DNA from: CTSoil-043 sp963821235
GTDB taxonomy: Bacteria; Chloroflexota; Limnocylindria; Limnocylindrales; CSP1-4
Assembly (NCBI GenBank): GCA_963821235.1
Contig: CAWGCS010000001.1
Span: 2,294,001-2,358,000, forward strand
DNA length: 64,000 nt
Reading direction: 5' to 3'
Under the pieces are notes generated by a model. It was not told the origin of the DNA and searched no databases. It worked only from the letters and a program-made list of their open reading frames with translations. Positions 15,369 to 23,408 of this stretch are shown here, piece by piece (within the stretch, counting starts at the first letter, position 1; each line of letters opens with the position of its first letter). The position numbers and the translations under genes were made by a program.

Positions 15369-18300
15369 TTAGAGCATCCGGATGAGGTACTGGGCATCCG
15401 CGATGAGGACGGCCGCCGCGTCCGCGGTGATCGTGCTCGCGGTTCGCCCGCGCGACGGCATGGTCTCGTTCTGGACCAGCTGGATGAAGAGCCCGAGCTG
15501 GTTGACGGCGAGGCGCCGGTTGCCGCGGTCGACGGTGTCGGGGATCGCAGCGAGCCTGGCCAGCAGGCTGTTGCGAACGTTGAGGCTCGTGATCTTCCCT
15601 TCGTTGTAGAAGCGATTGACGGCATCCTCGAGGCTGGCGACGGTGGCCGTCACGGTGAAGGTCACGGACAAGTCGGACTGGGCGCCGACCATGTCGATGG
15701 CATGGACCGCCAGCGTATGGCTGCCCAGCGTGAGGGTCGCCAGGTCGATGATCTGGCCGTTCAGGACGGGTGCTCCGTCGAGCTCGGCCCACACACGCAG
15801 GAGACCGGCGGGGCCGGCCACCGCGCTGAAGTCGAGGGTCAGGAACCCGTTGTGGAGGTAGGAGCCCGCCGTGGGCGACGTGATCGTGATGGCCGGGCCG
15901 GCCGCCTGGGAGACGAAGGCGACGCGCCCCTCGATGGCCGGGGAGACCGTCCCCATCGCCGTGACGTAGTCGATCACGGCGTCGCGGACGTAGTACTGCG
16001 TGTCGTTGGTGATCTGGTTGAGCGGCCAGAGGCTGACCCCGCCGTCGTTGAAGTTGCAGGAGCCTGCGGCGAGGTAGTTGACGGTCGAGACCGTGTAGTA
16101 CTTGGCGGCGTTGCTGAAGTCGACCGCCTGGCCGTTGATGGTGAGCGACACGACGTGGTTCACGCCAGCGTCGTAGGCCGCGGGGTAGACGTCGTTGTAG
16201 ACGATCTTGCCGACGGCGTTCGTGTCGAGCATACAGGTCGTGTAGTGCGAGTACCCGCCGTAGCCCGGCACGTACTTGTAGTAGTAGTAGTTGCGATAAG
16301 CCCGCTCGAGGACCTTCTTGAGCTGCGGCCCGTTCATCTTCAGCACCACGAGCGAGTTCTCGTAGGGCATCAGGGTGAACATGTCGGACACCTTGAGGGT
16401 GACCGGGGAGGCCGGCGTGGCGCCCGCCGCCACGGCCCGATTGGTCATCGCGCCCGAGATGTGGACGTCGGGGGTGATGCCGTGCTGGTTGAGCTCGTAG
16501 ACGGCCGCGTCCGCCTGGAGGTTGGCCGCGTTGGTCTCCTGGGTGAAGGCCGCCAGCGCGTCGATCGGCGCGGTCGTCTGGCCGACGACCATGTCGTTGT
16601 AGGCGGCAAGGGCCGCGACGTACGGATCGACGATCGCCTTGATCGCCGGGTCCTCGGCCGTCGCCGAGGTCACGGTGATGTACTGACCGGCCGAGCTGAC
16701 GACCTCGTAGCCGCCGCCGGCCTTGGCGCGAACGCCGAGGACGACCTCGCCCAGCGTGTTGTTGTAGCGGTAGGCCTGGTTGATGATGACCGGCGTGTTG
16801 CCGGGGCCGGCGACGATCGTCGGGAGGGCCTTGTAGGGCGCCTCCGGGCTGGCCGGGTTGGTGTGGCTGTGGCTGCCGATGATGGCGTCCACGCCCTCGA
16901 CCTGGGCCGCGAAGTTGGTGTCGACGTTCTCATCGACCTCGACGCTCGCGGGGTTCGTGGTGAAGCCGATGTGGGTCAGGGCGATGACGACGTCATCGGC
17001 GGCCTGGAGCGTCGGCGCGATCGCCTGGCCGGTCGTGATCGGGTTGGCGAACGTCAGCCCGACGATGTTGCTCGGCAGCTCGTAGTTGGGGACGCGGTGG
17101 TTGGTGATCCCCAGGATCGCGACCTTGATCCCGTCGAGCGTCTTCTCGACGTAGGGCTGGACGCCCTCGGCGCCCGGGCCGACCTGGGAGAGGCCGTAGG
17201 CCCCGGTGTCGGCGACGTTCGCGCCGAGGAGCGGGAAGTTCACCTGCTTGAAGATGCCCTGGAAGATCACGCTGCCGAAGTTGAACTCGTGGTTGCCCAG
17301 GGTCATGGCGTCGTAGCCCATCGCGTTCATGGCCGCGATCAGGGGCTGCGTCTGGAGGGCGGGCGGGAGCGGCGTGCCGTCGGCGGCATAGCCCAGGGGG
17401 GCCGACTTGAAGTAGTAGGACATCGCGTCGCCCTGGATGTTGTCGCCGCCGCTGAGGAGGATCGTGCGCGTCGGGTTGTGGAGGCGCTCCTGCTTGATGA
17501 GCGTCGCCAGCTGGGTGTAGCCGACGTAGGCCCCCTTGGCGATGTTCCCGTGGGAGTCGTTGTGGTGGAGGATCGTGATCGGGACGATGCTGCCGCTGTC
17601 CGGCGTTTCCGTCCCGTCGCGGACGATCCGCCCGTCGAGCGTCCCGTCGCCGTTCGGACCGGCATAGGCCGTCGCCGGCGTCCCGTAGGTGGCCGTGACG
17701 TAGGCGTCGACGGCGTTGAGCATGTCGCCCCAGTAGGTGATGTTCTTCATGTACTTGAAGCCGGTGTACCCGTCGCCGCCGGCCGGGGCGAGGAACTCGT
17801 TCGTGCCGACCTTGTACGTCCTGGTCAGGTCGATCGGGTCGCAGGCCTCGGTCACCTTGTTGACGATGCAGTAGTCGAAGGCGCCCCAGGCGTACGGCTG
17901 CGGACCCCCGAGCCCGTCCTTGTAGGCGTAGTAGCTGTACTTGAGCCCGGCCGGCTGGATGACGCCGGCGATCTGCGGTCCATGGTTCAGGACCTCGACG
18001 ATCTGGGCCCCGGTCATCTCCCCGACCACCGTCGCGTTGCCGAACGGCAGGATCGTGAACATGTTCCCGAAGGTCAGGAGCGCCGGATCGTGGGTTCCCG
18101 CCGCGCAGCCGGTGTTGACCCAGGCGGCGCCGTCGTAGCACCAGTCGGTGCGGATGCCGCCGGAGTTGTTGAAGAAGACGTCGATGTCGTTCGTTGCGTC
18201 GGCGTCGGTGTTCAGGTACTCGTAGATGGCGTCGTCGACGAAGGTGCCCATCATGTTGTCGACGGTGCCGCCGTTGCGGGGCAGGTCGACGGCGCTGTAG

Positions 18301-19322
18301 CCGATGGGCGTGTTGACGAGCGCGACGTAGTCCGGGTCGCTGGCGTAGCTCGCGATGAGCGCGTCGACCGTCGGATCCTTGGCGCCGCCGGTGAAGCCCG
18401 TCGTCCGCGACCAGGCCACCGAGACGGCCCCGGCGGTGCTGACCGTGACGTCGGCCCGCCCGACCGTCCGCCCGTTGTAGTAGGCCTGCACGACGGCGGT
18501 CGAGCCGACCATCGTCGCCGCGCTGAGGTTCGAATGGCTGTGGCCGCCGATGATGAGGTTGGCCGGCTTGCCGGCCGTGTTCAGCTTCGAGGCCAGGGTC
18601 TGGTCGCCGTAGACCGGGATCCCGTAGCCGTAGCCGCCGTCGGCATAGCCGAGATGGCTCAGCACCACGATGACGTCCGCCTGCGCCTTCATCTCGTCGT
18701 AGTAGTGGAGGATGGAGTCGGCGGGATCCTTGAAGCACAGCCCGGCGGTGGCCGAGGCGATCGTGATCGTCGGCGTCTCCTGGGTGGTCACGCCGATGAA
18801 GGCCACCTTGACCGTGTTCGGGGCGGTGCCCACCTCCTCGACCACGTAGGGAGCCGAGACGATGGACGGCGTGGCCCAGTTGCCCGCGTCGCAGCTCCCG
18901 GCCACGATGTTGGCCGAGACGCGCGGGAACGTGCCCTGCGTCACCCGGTCGCCGAGGACCGTCTGGCCCCAGTCGAACTCGTGGTTCCCGAAGGTCGCCA
19001 CGTCGTAGCCCATCGCGTTGAAGGCGGCGATCGTGGGCTCGCCCTTCTGGAGGTTGGACAGCAGGGAGCCCTGCATCTCGTCGCCGGCATCCACGAGCAG
19101 GACATTGCTCGCGCCGACTGACGTCCGGATGTCGTTCACGACCTGGGCGACCCGGGCCAGGCCGGGGTTGCTGCCCGAGGGCTCGAGCTGACCGTGGAAG
19201 TCGTTCGTGTGCAGGATCGAGAACGTGACGGGCACGGAGGGCGCCGCGACCGCAGGGGCGGCGCCGAGCGACGCGAGCAACGCGACGACCGTCAACAGCA
19301 GGAGTGGACGGGAACGCCTCAC
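15369..19322 (-). CDS. Secreted tandem (double) 5'-nucleotidase with C-terminal FIMAH-like domain
   Basis: The 1317-residue product has a signal peptide (about 1-27), then two complete 5'-nucleotidase units. Unit 1 carries LHTNDFHGQ, DAGDEMQGS, FGNHEFDWG and GGHSHSN; unit 2, from about residue 580, carries LHHNDSHGN, SGGDNIQGD, LGNHEFNFG and GSHSHTN. Each is followed by a substrate-binding 5_nucleotid_C domain (NNSGGIRTDW in unit 1). An immunoglobulin-like stretch (ITITSPTAGSYLHNG) and about 85 helical residues resembling a FIMAH domain end the protein. All metal ligands look intact in both units, so both may hydrolyse nucleotides outside the cell. The GTG at 19322 is preferred because AGAGG lies about eight bases before it; GTG at 19331 is possible. 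A UNCG hairpin follows the gene. Confidence 0.9.
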   Translation of the reverse strand: MRRSRPLLLLTVVALLASLGAAPAVAAPSVPVTFSILHTNDFHGQLEPSGSNPGLARVAQVVNDIRTSVGASNVLLVDAGDEMQGSLLSNLQKGEPTIAAFNAMGYDVATFGNHEFDWGQTVLGDRVTQGTFPRVSANIVAGSCDAGNWATPSIVSAPYVVEEVGTAPNTVKVAFIGVTTQETPTITIASATAGLCFKDPADSILHYYDEMKAQADVIVVLSHLGYADGGYGYGIPVYGDQTLASKLNTAGKPANLIIGGHSHSNLSAATMVGSTAVVQAYYNGRTVGRADVTVSTAGAVSVAWSRTTGFTGGAKDPTVDALIASYASDPDYVALVNTPIGYSAVDLPRNGGTVDNMMGTFVDDAIYEYLNTDADATNDIDVFFNNSGGIRTDWCYDGAAWVNTGCAAGTHDPALLTFGNMFTILPFGNATVVGEMTGAQIVEVLNHGPQIAGVIQPAGLKYSYYAYKDGLGGPQPYAWGAFDYCIVNKVTEACDPIDLTRTYKVGTNEFLAPAGGDGYTGFKYMKNITYWGDMLNAVDAYVTATYGTPATAYAGPNGDGTLDGRIVRDGTETPDSGSIVPITILHHNDSHGNIAKGAYVGYTQLATLIKQERLHNPTRTILLSGGDNIQGDAMSYYFKSAPLGYAADGTPLPPALQTQPLIAAMNAMGYDAMTLGNHEFNFGSVIFQGIFKQVNFPLLGANVADTGAYGLSQVGPGAEGVQPYVEKTLDGIKVAILGITNHRVPNYELPSNIVGLTFANPITTGQAIAPTLQAADDVVIALTHIGFTTNPASVEVDENVDTNFAAQVEGVDAIIGSHSHTNPASPEAPYKALPTIVAGPGNTPVIINQAYRYNNTLGEVVLGVRAKAGGGYEVVSSAGQYITVTSATAEDPAIKAIVDPYVAALAAYNDMVVGQTTAPIDALAAFTQETNAANLQADAAVYELNQHGITPDVHISGAMTNRAVAAGATPASPVTLKVSDMFTLMPYENSLVVLKMNGPQLKKVLERAYRNYYYYKYVPGYGGYSHYTTCMLDTNAVGKIVYNDVYPAAYDAGVNHVVSLTINGQAVDFSNAAKYYTVSTVNYLAAGSCNFNDGGVSLWPLNQITNDTQYYVRDAVIDYVTAMGTVSPAIEGRVAFVSQAAGPAITITSPTAGSYLHNGFLTLDFSAVAGPAGLLRVWAELDGAPVLNGQIIDLATLTLGSHTLAVHAIDMVGAQSDLSVTFTVTATVASLEDAVNRFYNEGKITSLNVRNSLLARLAAIPDTVDRGNRRLAVNQLGLFIQLVQNETMPSRGRTASTITADAAAVLIADAQYLIRML

Positions 19323-19556
19323 TGGGGGCACCTCTGACGCGAGGGCACGCGCGGGGACTCAGCCGGCCCGCTCCCTCTCAGGCGGGCCGCACGCAGAAGG
19401 CGCGACGAACGTACCCCGGACCTCTGGCCTCGACCACGGCCGAACGTCCCGTTTGTTCGCACCACACGCCCCCCGGCGCCGCCAGCTCGCGTCGTGGTGC
19501 GCGGCGGCACCGGGGCGGGTGAGCGGCCGTGCAGTCGCGGCCGCGACACTGCGGCG

Positions 19557-21323
19557 ATGCACCTCGACGCCTCCCCCGCAGCTCCCCTGCCCTCCCCGCT
19601 GGCCGAGCGCCTGGCCCGCCTGGCCCCTGACCAGCGCGCCGCGGCGACGGCGCCGCCCGGGCCCGTCCTGTGCATCGCGCCGGCCGGGAGCGGCAAGACG
19701 ACGACGCTCGTCGCCCGGGTCGCCTGGCTCGTGGCGACCGGCGCCGACCCGGCCACGATCGCCGCGATCACGTTCAACGCCCGGGCGGCCGAGGAGCTCC
19801 GCGAGCGGCTGGCCCCCGCCCTCGATCCGCTGGGCGTCGCGCCCGACGGCGTGCGAGTGCGGACGTTCCATGCCCTCGGCCTGGAGATCCTGCGCGACGC
19901 GGGACGGCCGCCGACGCTCGTCCCCCGCGGCCGGCTCCTCCGGCGGGTCCTGCCGGAGGCCGACGCGGCGGCCCGCCGCCGGCTCGACGACGCGTTCTCG
20001 CGCCTGAAGCTCGACCTCGCCGTGACCGCCGCCGACGTCGCCCGCGACCCGGATCCGGGCCCCGTGGCCCGGGCCTTCCTCGCCTGCGAGGCGGCCCTCG
20101 CGGCGGCCGGCGCCATGGACTTCGACGACCTCGTGGCCGGCGCGATCCGCGAGCTCCGGGCGGCGCCGGCGCTCCTCGACCGCTGGCGCGCCCGCTGCGG
20201 GCACCTCCTCGTCGACGAGGTCCAGGACGTCGACCGGAGCCAGCTGGAGCTGGCGGTCCTCCTCGCCTCGCCGGCCAACCGGATCTTCCTCGTCGGCGAC
20301 GACGACCAGAGCATCTACGGCTGGCGGCTGGCGGACGTGCGGCGCGTCCTGGGCCTCGCCTCCCGGCTGCCCGGCCTCCGGCGGGTCGACCTCGAGGTCA
20401 ACTACCGCTGCCCCGCTCCCGTGCTCGAGCGCGCCGTCCGGCTCGTCGAGCACAACCGTGAGCGATTCGCGAAGGCGATCCGGCCGGGGCCCGCCGCCAC
20501 GGGGCGGCTGATCGTCGCGCCCACCCCGGCCGGCGAGACCGGGGCCGGTCGACTCCTCGCCACGTGGCCGCCGGACGGCTCCAGCCGGGCCGTCCTGGCG
20601 CGAACGCGGCGCGAGCTGCTGCCGGTGGTCGCGGCCTGCCTCGCGGACGGCATCCCCTTCCGCGCGGACGGCGTGGCGCTCCCGCTGGAGGACCGGCGCA
20701 TCGAGGCGATCATGGACCGAGCCGCGGCCGATCCCCGGCCGATCCCGGTGGCCGCCCGTCTCGCGGCTGTCTCGCGGCCACGGGCCGGCGCGGCGGCGGA
20801 CGGCGAGATGCCGGGGGCCGGCACCGGACCGGAGGCGGATGACACGGGGCCGGAGCCGGATGGGGCGACGGCCGGCCCGGGCGACCCGGAGCCCGAGCCC
20901 CCGTGGACCGAGGCAGAGCTCCTCGCCGCGCTCGTCGGATGGGCAGTCGGCCTCCCACCCGGGTCGGACCTCGGCGCGGCGGTCGCGGCGGCGCGGGGGC
21001 GTCTCGCCTCGCTGCGGAGCCCGACAGCCGCGCTGGTCCTGGCCACCGCCCACGCGACGAAGGGCCTGGAGTGGGATCACGTCGCCGTCCTGGGCATGAC
21101 CGCGGGACGCTTCCCGAGCGCCCGGAGCCTCCGCGAGGCAGCCGATCCGGCGCGGGCCCTCGAGGAGGAGCGGCGCCTCGCCTACGTCGCATGGACGCGG
21201 GCCAGGCGCAGCCTGACCCTCGTCTACGATCCGGCCGCGCCGTCGCCGTTCCTGGGCGAGGCCTTCGACCCCGGCGAGCTCACCGCCCCGCCCGCCGCCG
21301 GCCCGGAAGCAACCCGTCCGTGA
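19557..21323 (+). CDS. Compact UvrD/Rep-type superfamily 1 DNA helicase
   Basis: A complete set of SF1A motifs can be read: Walker A APAGSGKTTT, motif Ia ITFNARAAEELRERL, TFHALGLEIL, Walker B LLVDEVQDVD, motif III VGDDDQSIYGWR, motif IV VNYRCPAPVLE, motif V ATAHATKGLEWDHVAV and motif VI RRLAYVAWTRARRSL. These enzymes unwind DNA 3' to 5' in repair or replication restart. At 588 residues it is clearly shorter than UvrD (about 720); the 2B region is reduced and replaced around residues 390-440 by an acidic, Gly/Pro-rich linker. The ATG at 19557 precedes the conserved Q-motif (LAPDQRAA); the frame is open from an ATG at 19494. The gene diverges from the nucleotidase and converges on a small minus-strand gene. 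Confidence 0.88.
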   Translation: MHLDASPAAPLPSPLAERLARLAPDQRAAATAPPGPVLCIAPAGSGKTTTLVARVAWLVATGADPATIAAITFNARAAEELRERLAPALDPLGVAPDGVRVRTFHALGLEILRDAGRPPTLVPRGRLLRRVLPEADAAARRRLDDAFSRLKLDLAVTAADVARDPDPGPVARAFLACEAALAAAGAMDFDDLVAGAIRELRAAPALLDRWRARCGHLLVDEVQDVDRSQLELAVLLASPANRIFLVGDDDQSIYGWRLADVRRVLGLASRLPGLRRVDLEVNYRCPAPVLERAVRLVEHNRERFAKAIRPGPAATGRLIVAPTPAGETGAGRLLATWPPDGSSRAVLARTRRELLPVVAACLADGIPFRADGVALPLEDRRIEAIMDRAAADPRPIPVAARLAAVSRPRAGAAADGEMPGAGTGPEADDTGPEPDGATAGPGDPEPEPPWTEAELLAALVGWAVGLPPGSDLGAAVAAARGRLASLRSPTAALVLATAHATKGLEWDHVAVLGMTAGRFPSARSLREAADPARALEEERRLAYVAWTRARRSLTLVYDPAAPSPFLGEAFDPGELTAPPAAGPEATRP

Positions 21324-21332
21324 GACGGCGCC

Positions 21333-21656
21333 TCAGCGCTCGGCGGCCTCGCGCCGCGCGACGACCCGCAGCAGGTGGTCCAGGGCGTCACGGAAGGCGA
21401 GAGCCTCGTCGATCGGGAGGACGTCGGCGATGGAGTCCTTCACCCCGAACGCGGCTCGCGCCCGCCGCGCCACCGCCCGCAGCTCCCCCGGCGGCGCATC
21501 GCGGAGCCGCTCCGGCAGCGGGGCCAGGAACGCCTCCCAGCGGGCGCTGCCGAGCGACCTGGCGCGGGCGAGGAGCCGGTCGGCATGGCGGGCCGCGGCG
21601 AGCCCCGCTTCGTCGATCTCCGGCAGCTCGTGGCGCCCGGGGCTCCGGGGCGTCAT
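21333..21656 (-). CDS. Small conserved-looking hypothetical protein
   Basis: The ATG at 21656 gives a 107-residue, mostly helical, Arg/Ala-rich protein without signal peptide or membrane segment. Readable blocks include RWEAFLAPLPERLRD, LRAVARRARAAFGVKDS and SIADVLPIDEALAFRDALD. I recognise no family. It follows the DUF6941-like gene by eight bases and is probably its partner in an operon. The open frame extends upstream to 21791 but would overlap that gene, so the shorter form is chosen. It converges with the helicase gene, nine bases away. Confidence 0.6.
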   Translation of the reverse strand: MTPRSPGRHELPEIDEAGLAAARHADRLLARARSLGSARWEAFLAPLPERLRDAPPGELRAVARRARAAFGVKDSIADVLPIDEALAFRDALDHLLRVVARREAAER

Positions 21657-21664
21657 GGCGTCGC

Positions 21665-22090
21665 TCAGTTGATCGACTGCGAAGGGTCGGCCGCGAGGCG
21701 ATCGACGATGAGGGGCAGCCGTTTCCGCTCCGAGCCGTCCACGAGGATCCGGAACGAATGGTCCCCCGCCCGTTCGAAGCCGACGTTCCACAGGTCGATG
21801 GCGAAGGTGAGGACGCTGTCCCGCGCGTCCGGCGGCGGGCTCGTCCGCACGACGCCCCCTGCGCCGGCCAGCTCGCGACCGTCCGGGTCGAGGAGGATGA
21901 AGCGGACGTCGTGCTCGCGCGCCGTCTCCGGGGCCGTCACGGAGAGCGCCACGACGAGGGCGAGGTGAGGATGGCGGAAGGGGAACTGCGGCGAGGCGAG
22001 CCGGCTGACCCCCCCGCCGAGGACGTGGAACTTCTCCCCGGGGCGGGCCTGCGCGGAATCGGCGAGGAAGGCGAACTCGATGTCGGGCAT
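21665..22090 (-). CDS. DUF6941-like protein
   Basis: This 141-residue soluble protein begins MPDIEFAFLADSAQARPGEKF and contains HVLGGGVSRLASPQFPF; the order 'AD.a......gkf.vlGgG...i....fP' is what I recall for the DUF6941 group, whose function is unknown. The remainder looks like alternating beta-strands (LALVVALSVTAPE, VRFILLDPDGREL, DHSFRILVDG), perhaps a small beta-sandwich. TACGAT ends six bases before its ATG, suggesting its own leaderless promoter, so it need not be co-expressed with the membrane proteins upstream. Confidence 0.65.
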   Translation of the reverse strand: MPDIEFAFLADSAQARPGEKFHVLGGGVSRLASPQFPFRHPHLALVVALSVTAPETAREHDVRFILLDPDGRELAGAGGVVRTSPPPDARDSVLTFAIDLWNVGFERAGDHSFRILVDGSERKRLPLIVDRLAADPSQSIN

Positions 22091-22096
22091 GGAATC

Positions 22097-22102
22097 ATCG
22101 TA
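22097..22102 (-). promoter_or_regulatory. Putative leaderless -10 element of the DUF6941-like gene
   Basis: TACGAT on the minus strand ends six bases before the ATG at 22090. Just upstream, GGAGCCGCC and GGCGGCTCC (near 22110-22135) can form a hairpin that could end transcription from the membrane-protein genes. Confidence 0.45.
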
Positions 22103-22160
22103 CTGCGCCGGGAGCCGCCTCCCCGGCGGCTCCCGGCGCCAACGTCCCGCGGCGTGACGG

Positions 22161-22784
22161 TCAGAGCACGGGCGACCCGGACGCGTCGGCCGGACGGCCG
22201 AGCCGGAGCAGGAACCGGCCGAAGAGAGCCGCAGCGGTGAGGCCGAAGAGGACGATGCTGCCCCAGAAGATCGGCCGAGCCACGTCGAGGTTCTCGACGC
22301 TGATGAGCATCTTCGGCAGGTCGCCGAGGTAGGCCTGGTCGGCGGCCTCCATGCCGTACACCTGGGGAACGATGTAGAGCACGGAGGCCACGACCAGGAG
22401 GACGCTGACCAGGCGGAAGGCGGCGGGATCGTCGTCCGCGTCGCGGACGAGCTTCACCGCCAGGGCCCAGAAGAGGAAGACCGCGGCGAGCGGCGCCGTG
22501 ATCGGCAGGCCCTCGCCCTTCAGGTACAGGTTGGGCATGAAGAAGATCATGCTCAGCCCCAGGGTCACGAAGAGCAGGGCGTCGCGGATCAGGACGTAGG
22601 AGAGCCACCAGACGTCGCCGCCGAAGCGGAGCGTCAGCGTGCGCAGGAAGCGCAGGATGTAGGGCCGGCCGAAGTGGAGGGCGAGGGAGAACGCCCACAG
22701 GATCGGCAGCACGGCCGCCAGCGAGAGGACGAGCCAGGCGGAGGCCCCGTTCGTCAAGCCTGCCGCGAGATCGTCGGCGCTCAT
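22161..22784 (-). CDS. Multi-pass membrane protein, paralogue of the adjacent upstream gene
   Basis: The 207-residue protein has about five predicted membrane helices and no family I recognise. It is clearly homologous to the protein encoded three bases upstream: both have LH..RPY after helix 1, then LR.G.D.WW..YV..RD..L, FF.P at the end of helix 2, LP.T..LA before helix 3, and VLYI.P...G..A before the last loop. The conserved histidine, aspartates and tryptophan pair at membrane boundaries could serve in quinone, haem or ion binding, but this is only inference. Its position after a ferredoxin-flavoprotein gene suggests a membrane anchor or electron-transfer role. Confidence 0.7.
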   Translation of the reverse strand: MSADDLAAGLTNGASAWLVLSLAAVLPILWAFSLALHFGRPYILRFLRTLTLRFGGDVWWLSYVLIRDALLFVTLGLSMIFFMPNLYLKGEGLPITAPLAAVFLFWALAVKLVRDADDDPAAFRLVSVLLVVASVLYIVPQVYGMEAADQAYLGDLPKMLISVENLDVARPIFWGSIVLFGLTAAALFGRFLLRLGRPADASGSPVL

Positions 22785-22787
22785 CGG

Positions 22788-23408
22788 TTACTCCTCGCTG
22801 CCGGCCGCGGGCCGGCGAACGCTGGTGAGCCGGAGGTTGTAGGCGACGGCGACGAGGCCGAGGATCCCGGCCAGCGCCGCGGAGAGGTAGCAGAGCGGAA
22901 GGGCGACGTCGGGGTTCTGCGAGCTCACGAGGGACGGCACGACCTGGGTAATGTGCTGCCCGCTGAGCTGCGTCGCCTGGACCCCGAAGAAGTAGGGACC
23001 GATGTAGAGGACCGCGCCGAGGGCGATCAGGAGGACCTGGGCGCGGAACCAGCGGAGGTCGGCGTCGCCCTTGGTGGTCAGCTTGATGAGCAGCGCGGCG
23101 AAGGCGCAGACCGCGGCCAGCCCGCCCGTGACCGGCAGGTCCTGGCCGGTCACGACGTCCGGGTAGAAGAAGATGAAGCTCCCCAGGAAGACCTGCAGGA
23201 GGAAGACGTCGCGCAGGCCGACGTAGATGATCCACCACAGGTCGGCGCCGAGCCGCAGGGTGAACTTCCCGGTCGTGTGGGCCATGTAGGGGCGGGCCAA
23301 GTGCAGGCCGAGCGCCACGAGCCAGAGGATGACGAGGGCGGCGCCGATGGTCCCCTCGACGAAGCTCTCCCCGGCATCGAAGAAGCCTGAGATCTGATCC
23401 GGCGTCAT
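22788..23408 (-). CDS. Multi-pass membrane protein, first of a tandem paralogous pair
   Basis: The 206-residue protein has about five membrane helices. Readable blocks are LGLHLARPYMAHTTGKF, LRLGADLWWIIYVGLRD, SFIFFYPDVVTGQDLPVTG, AALLIKLTTKGDADLRWFR and ALGAVLYIGPYFFGVQA. I do not recognise the family. The ATG at 23408 overlaps the stop of the oxidoreductase gene (ATGA), so the two are translationally coupled, and the second paralogue follows after three bases. Tight coupling in the order flavoprotein-membrane-membrane argues for one complex. Confidence 0.7.
   Translation of the reverse strand: MTPDQISGFFDAGESFVEGTIGAALVILWLVALGLHLARPYMAHTTGKFTLRLGADLWWIIYVGLRDVFLLQVFLGSFIFFYPDVVTGQDLPVTGGLAAVCAFAALLIKLTTKGDADLRWFRAQVLLIALGAVLYIGPYFFGVQATQLSGQHITQVVPSLVSSQNPDVALPLCYLSAALAGILGLVAVAYNLRLTSVRRPAAGSEE

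Noticed and set aside
11753..15385. A 1210-codon plus-strand frame antisense to secD and uvrC, and similar long frames opposite tpiA-yvcK and dnaE
   Set aside because: They show no family motifs and exactly mirror real genes; they are composition artefacts.
15138..19121. A 1327-codon open frame on the plus strand, antisense to the double nucleotidase
   Set aside because: The product is Asp/Val/Arg-rich without domains, and the opposite strand encodes an unmistakable enzyme; long antisense frames are expected at this GC content.
19441..19459. CGAAC and GTTCG as an SOS-like palindrome near the helicase gene
   Set aside because: The spacer is nine bases, not four, so it does not fit the LexA consensus.
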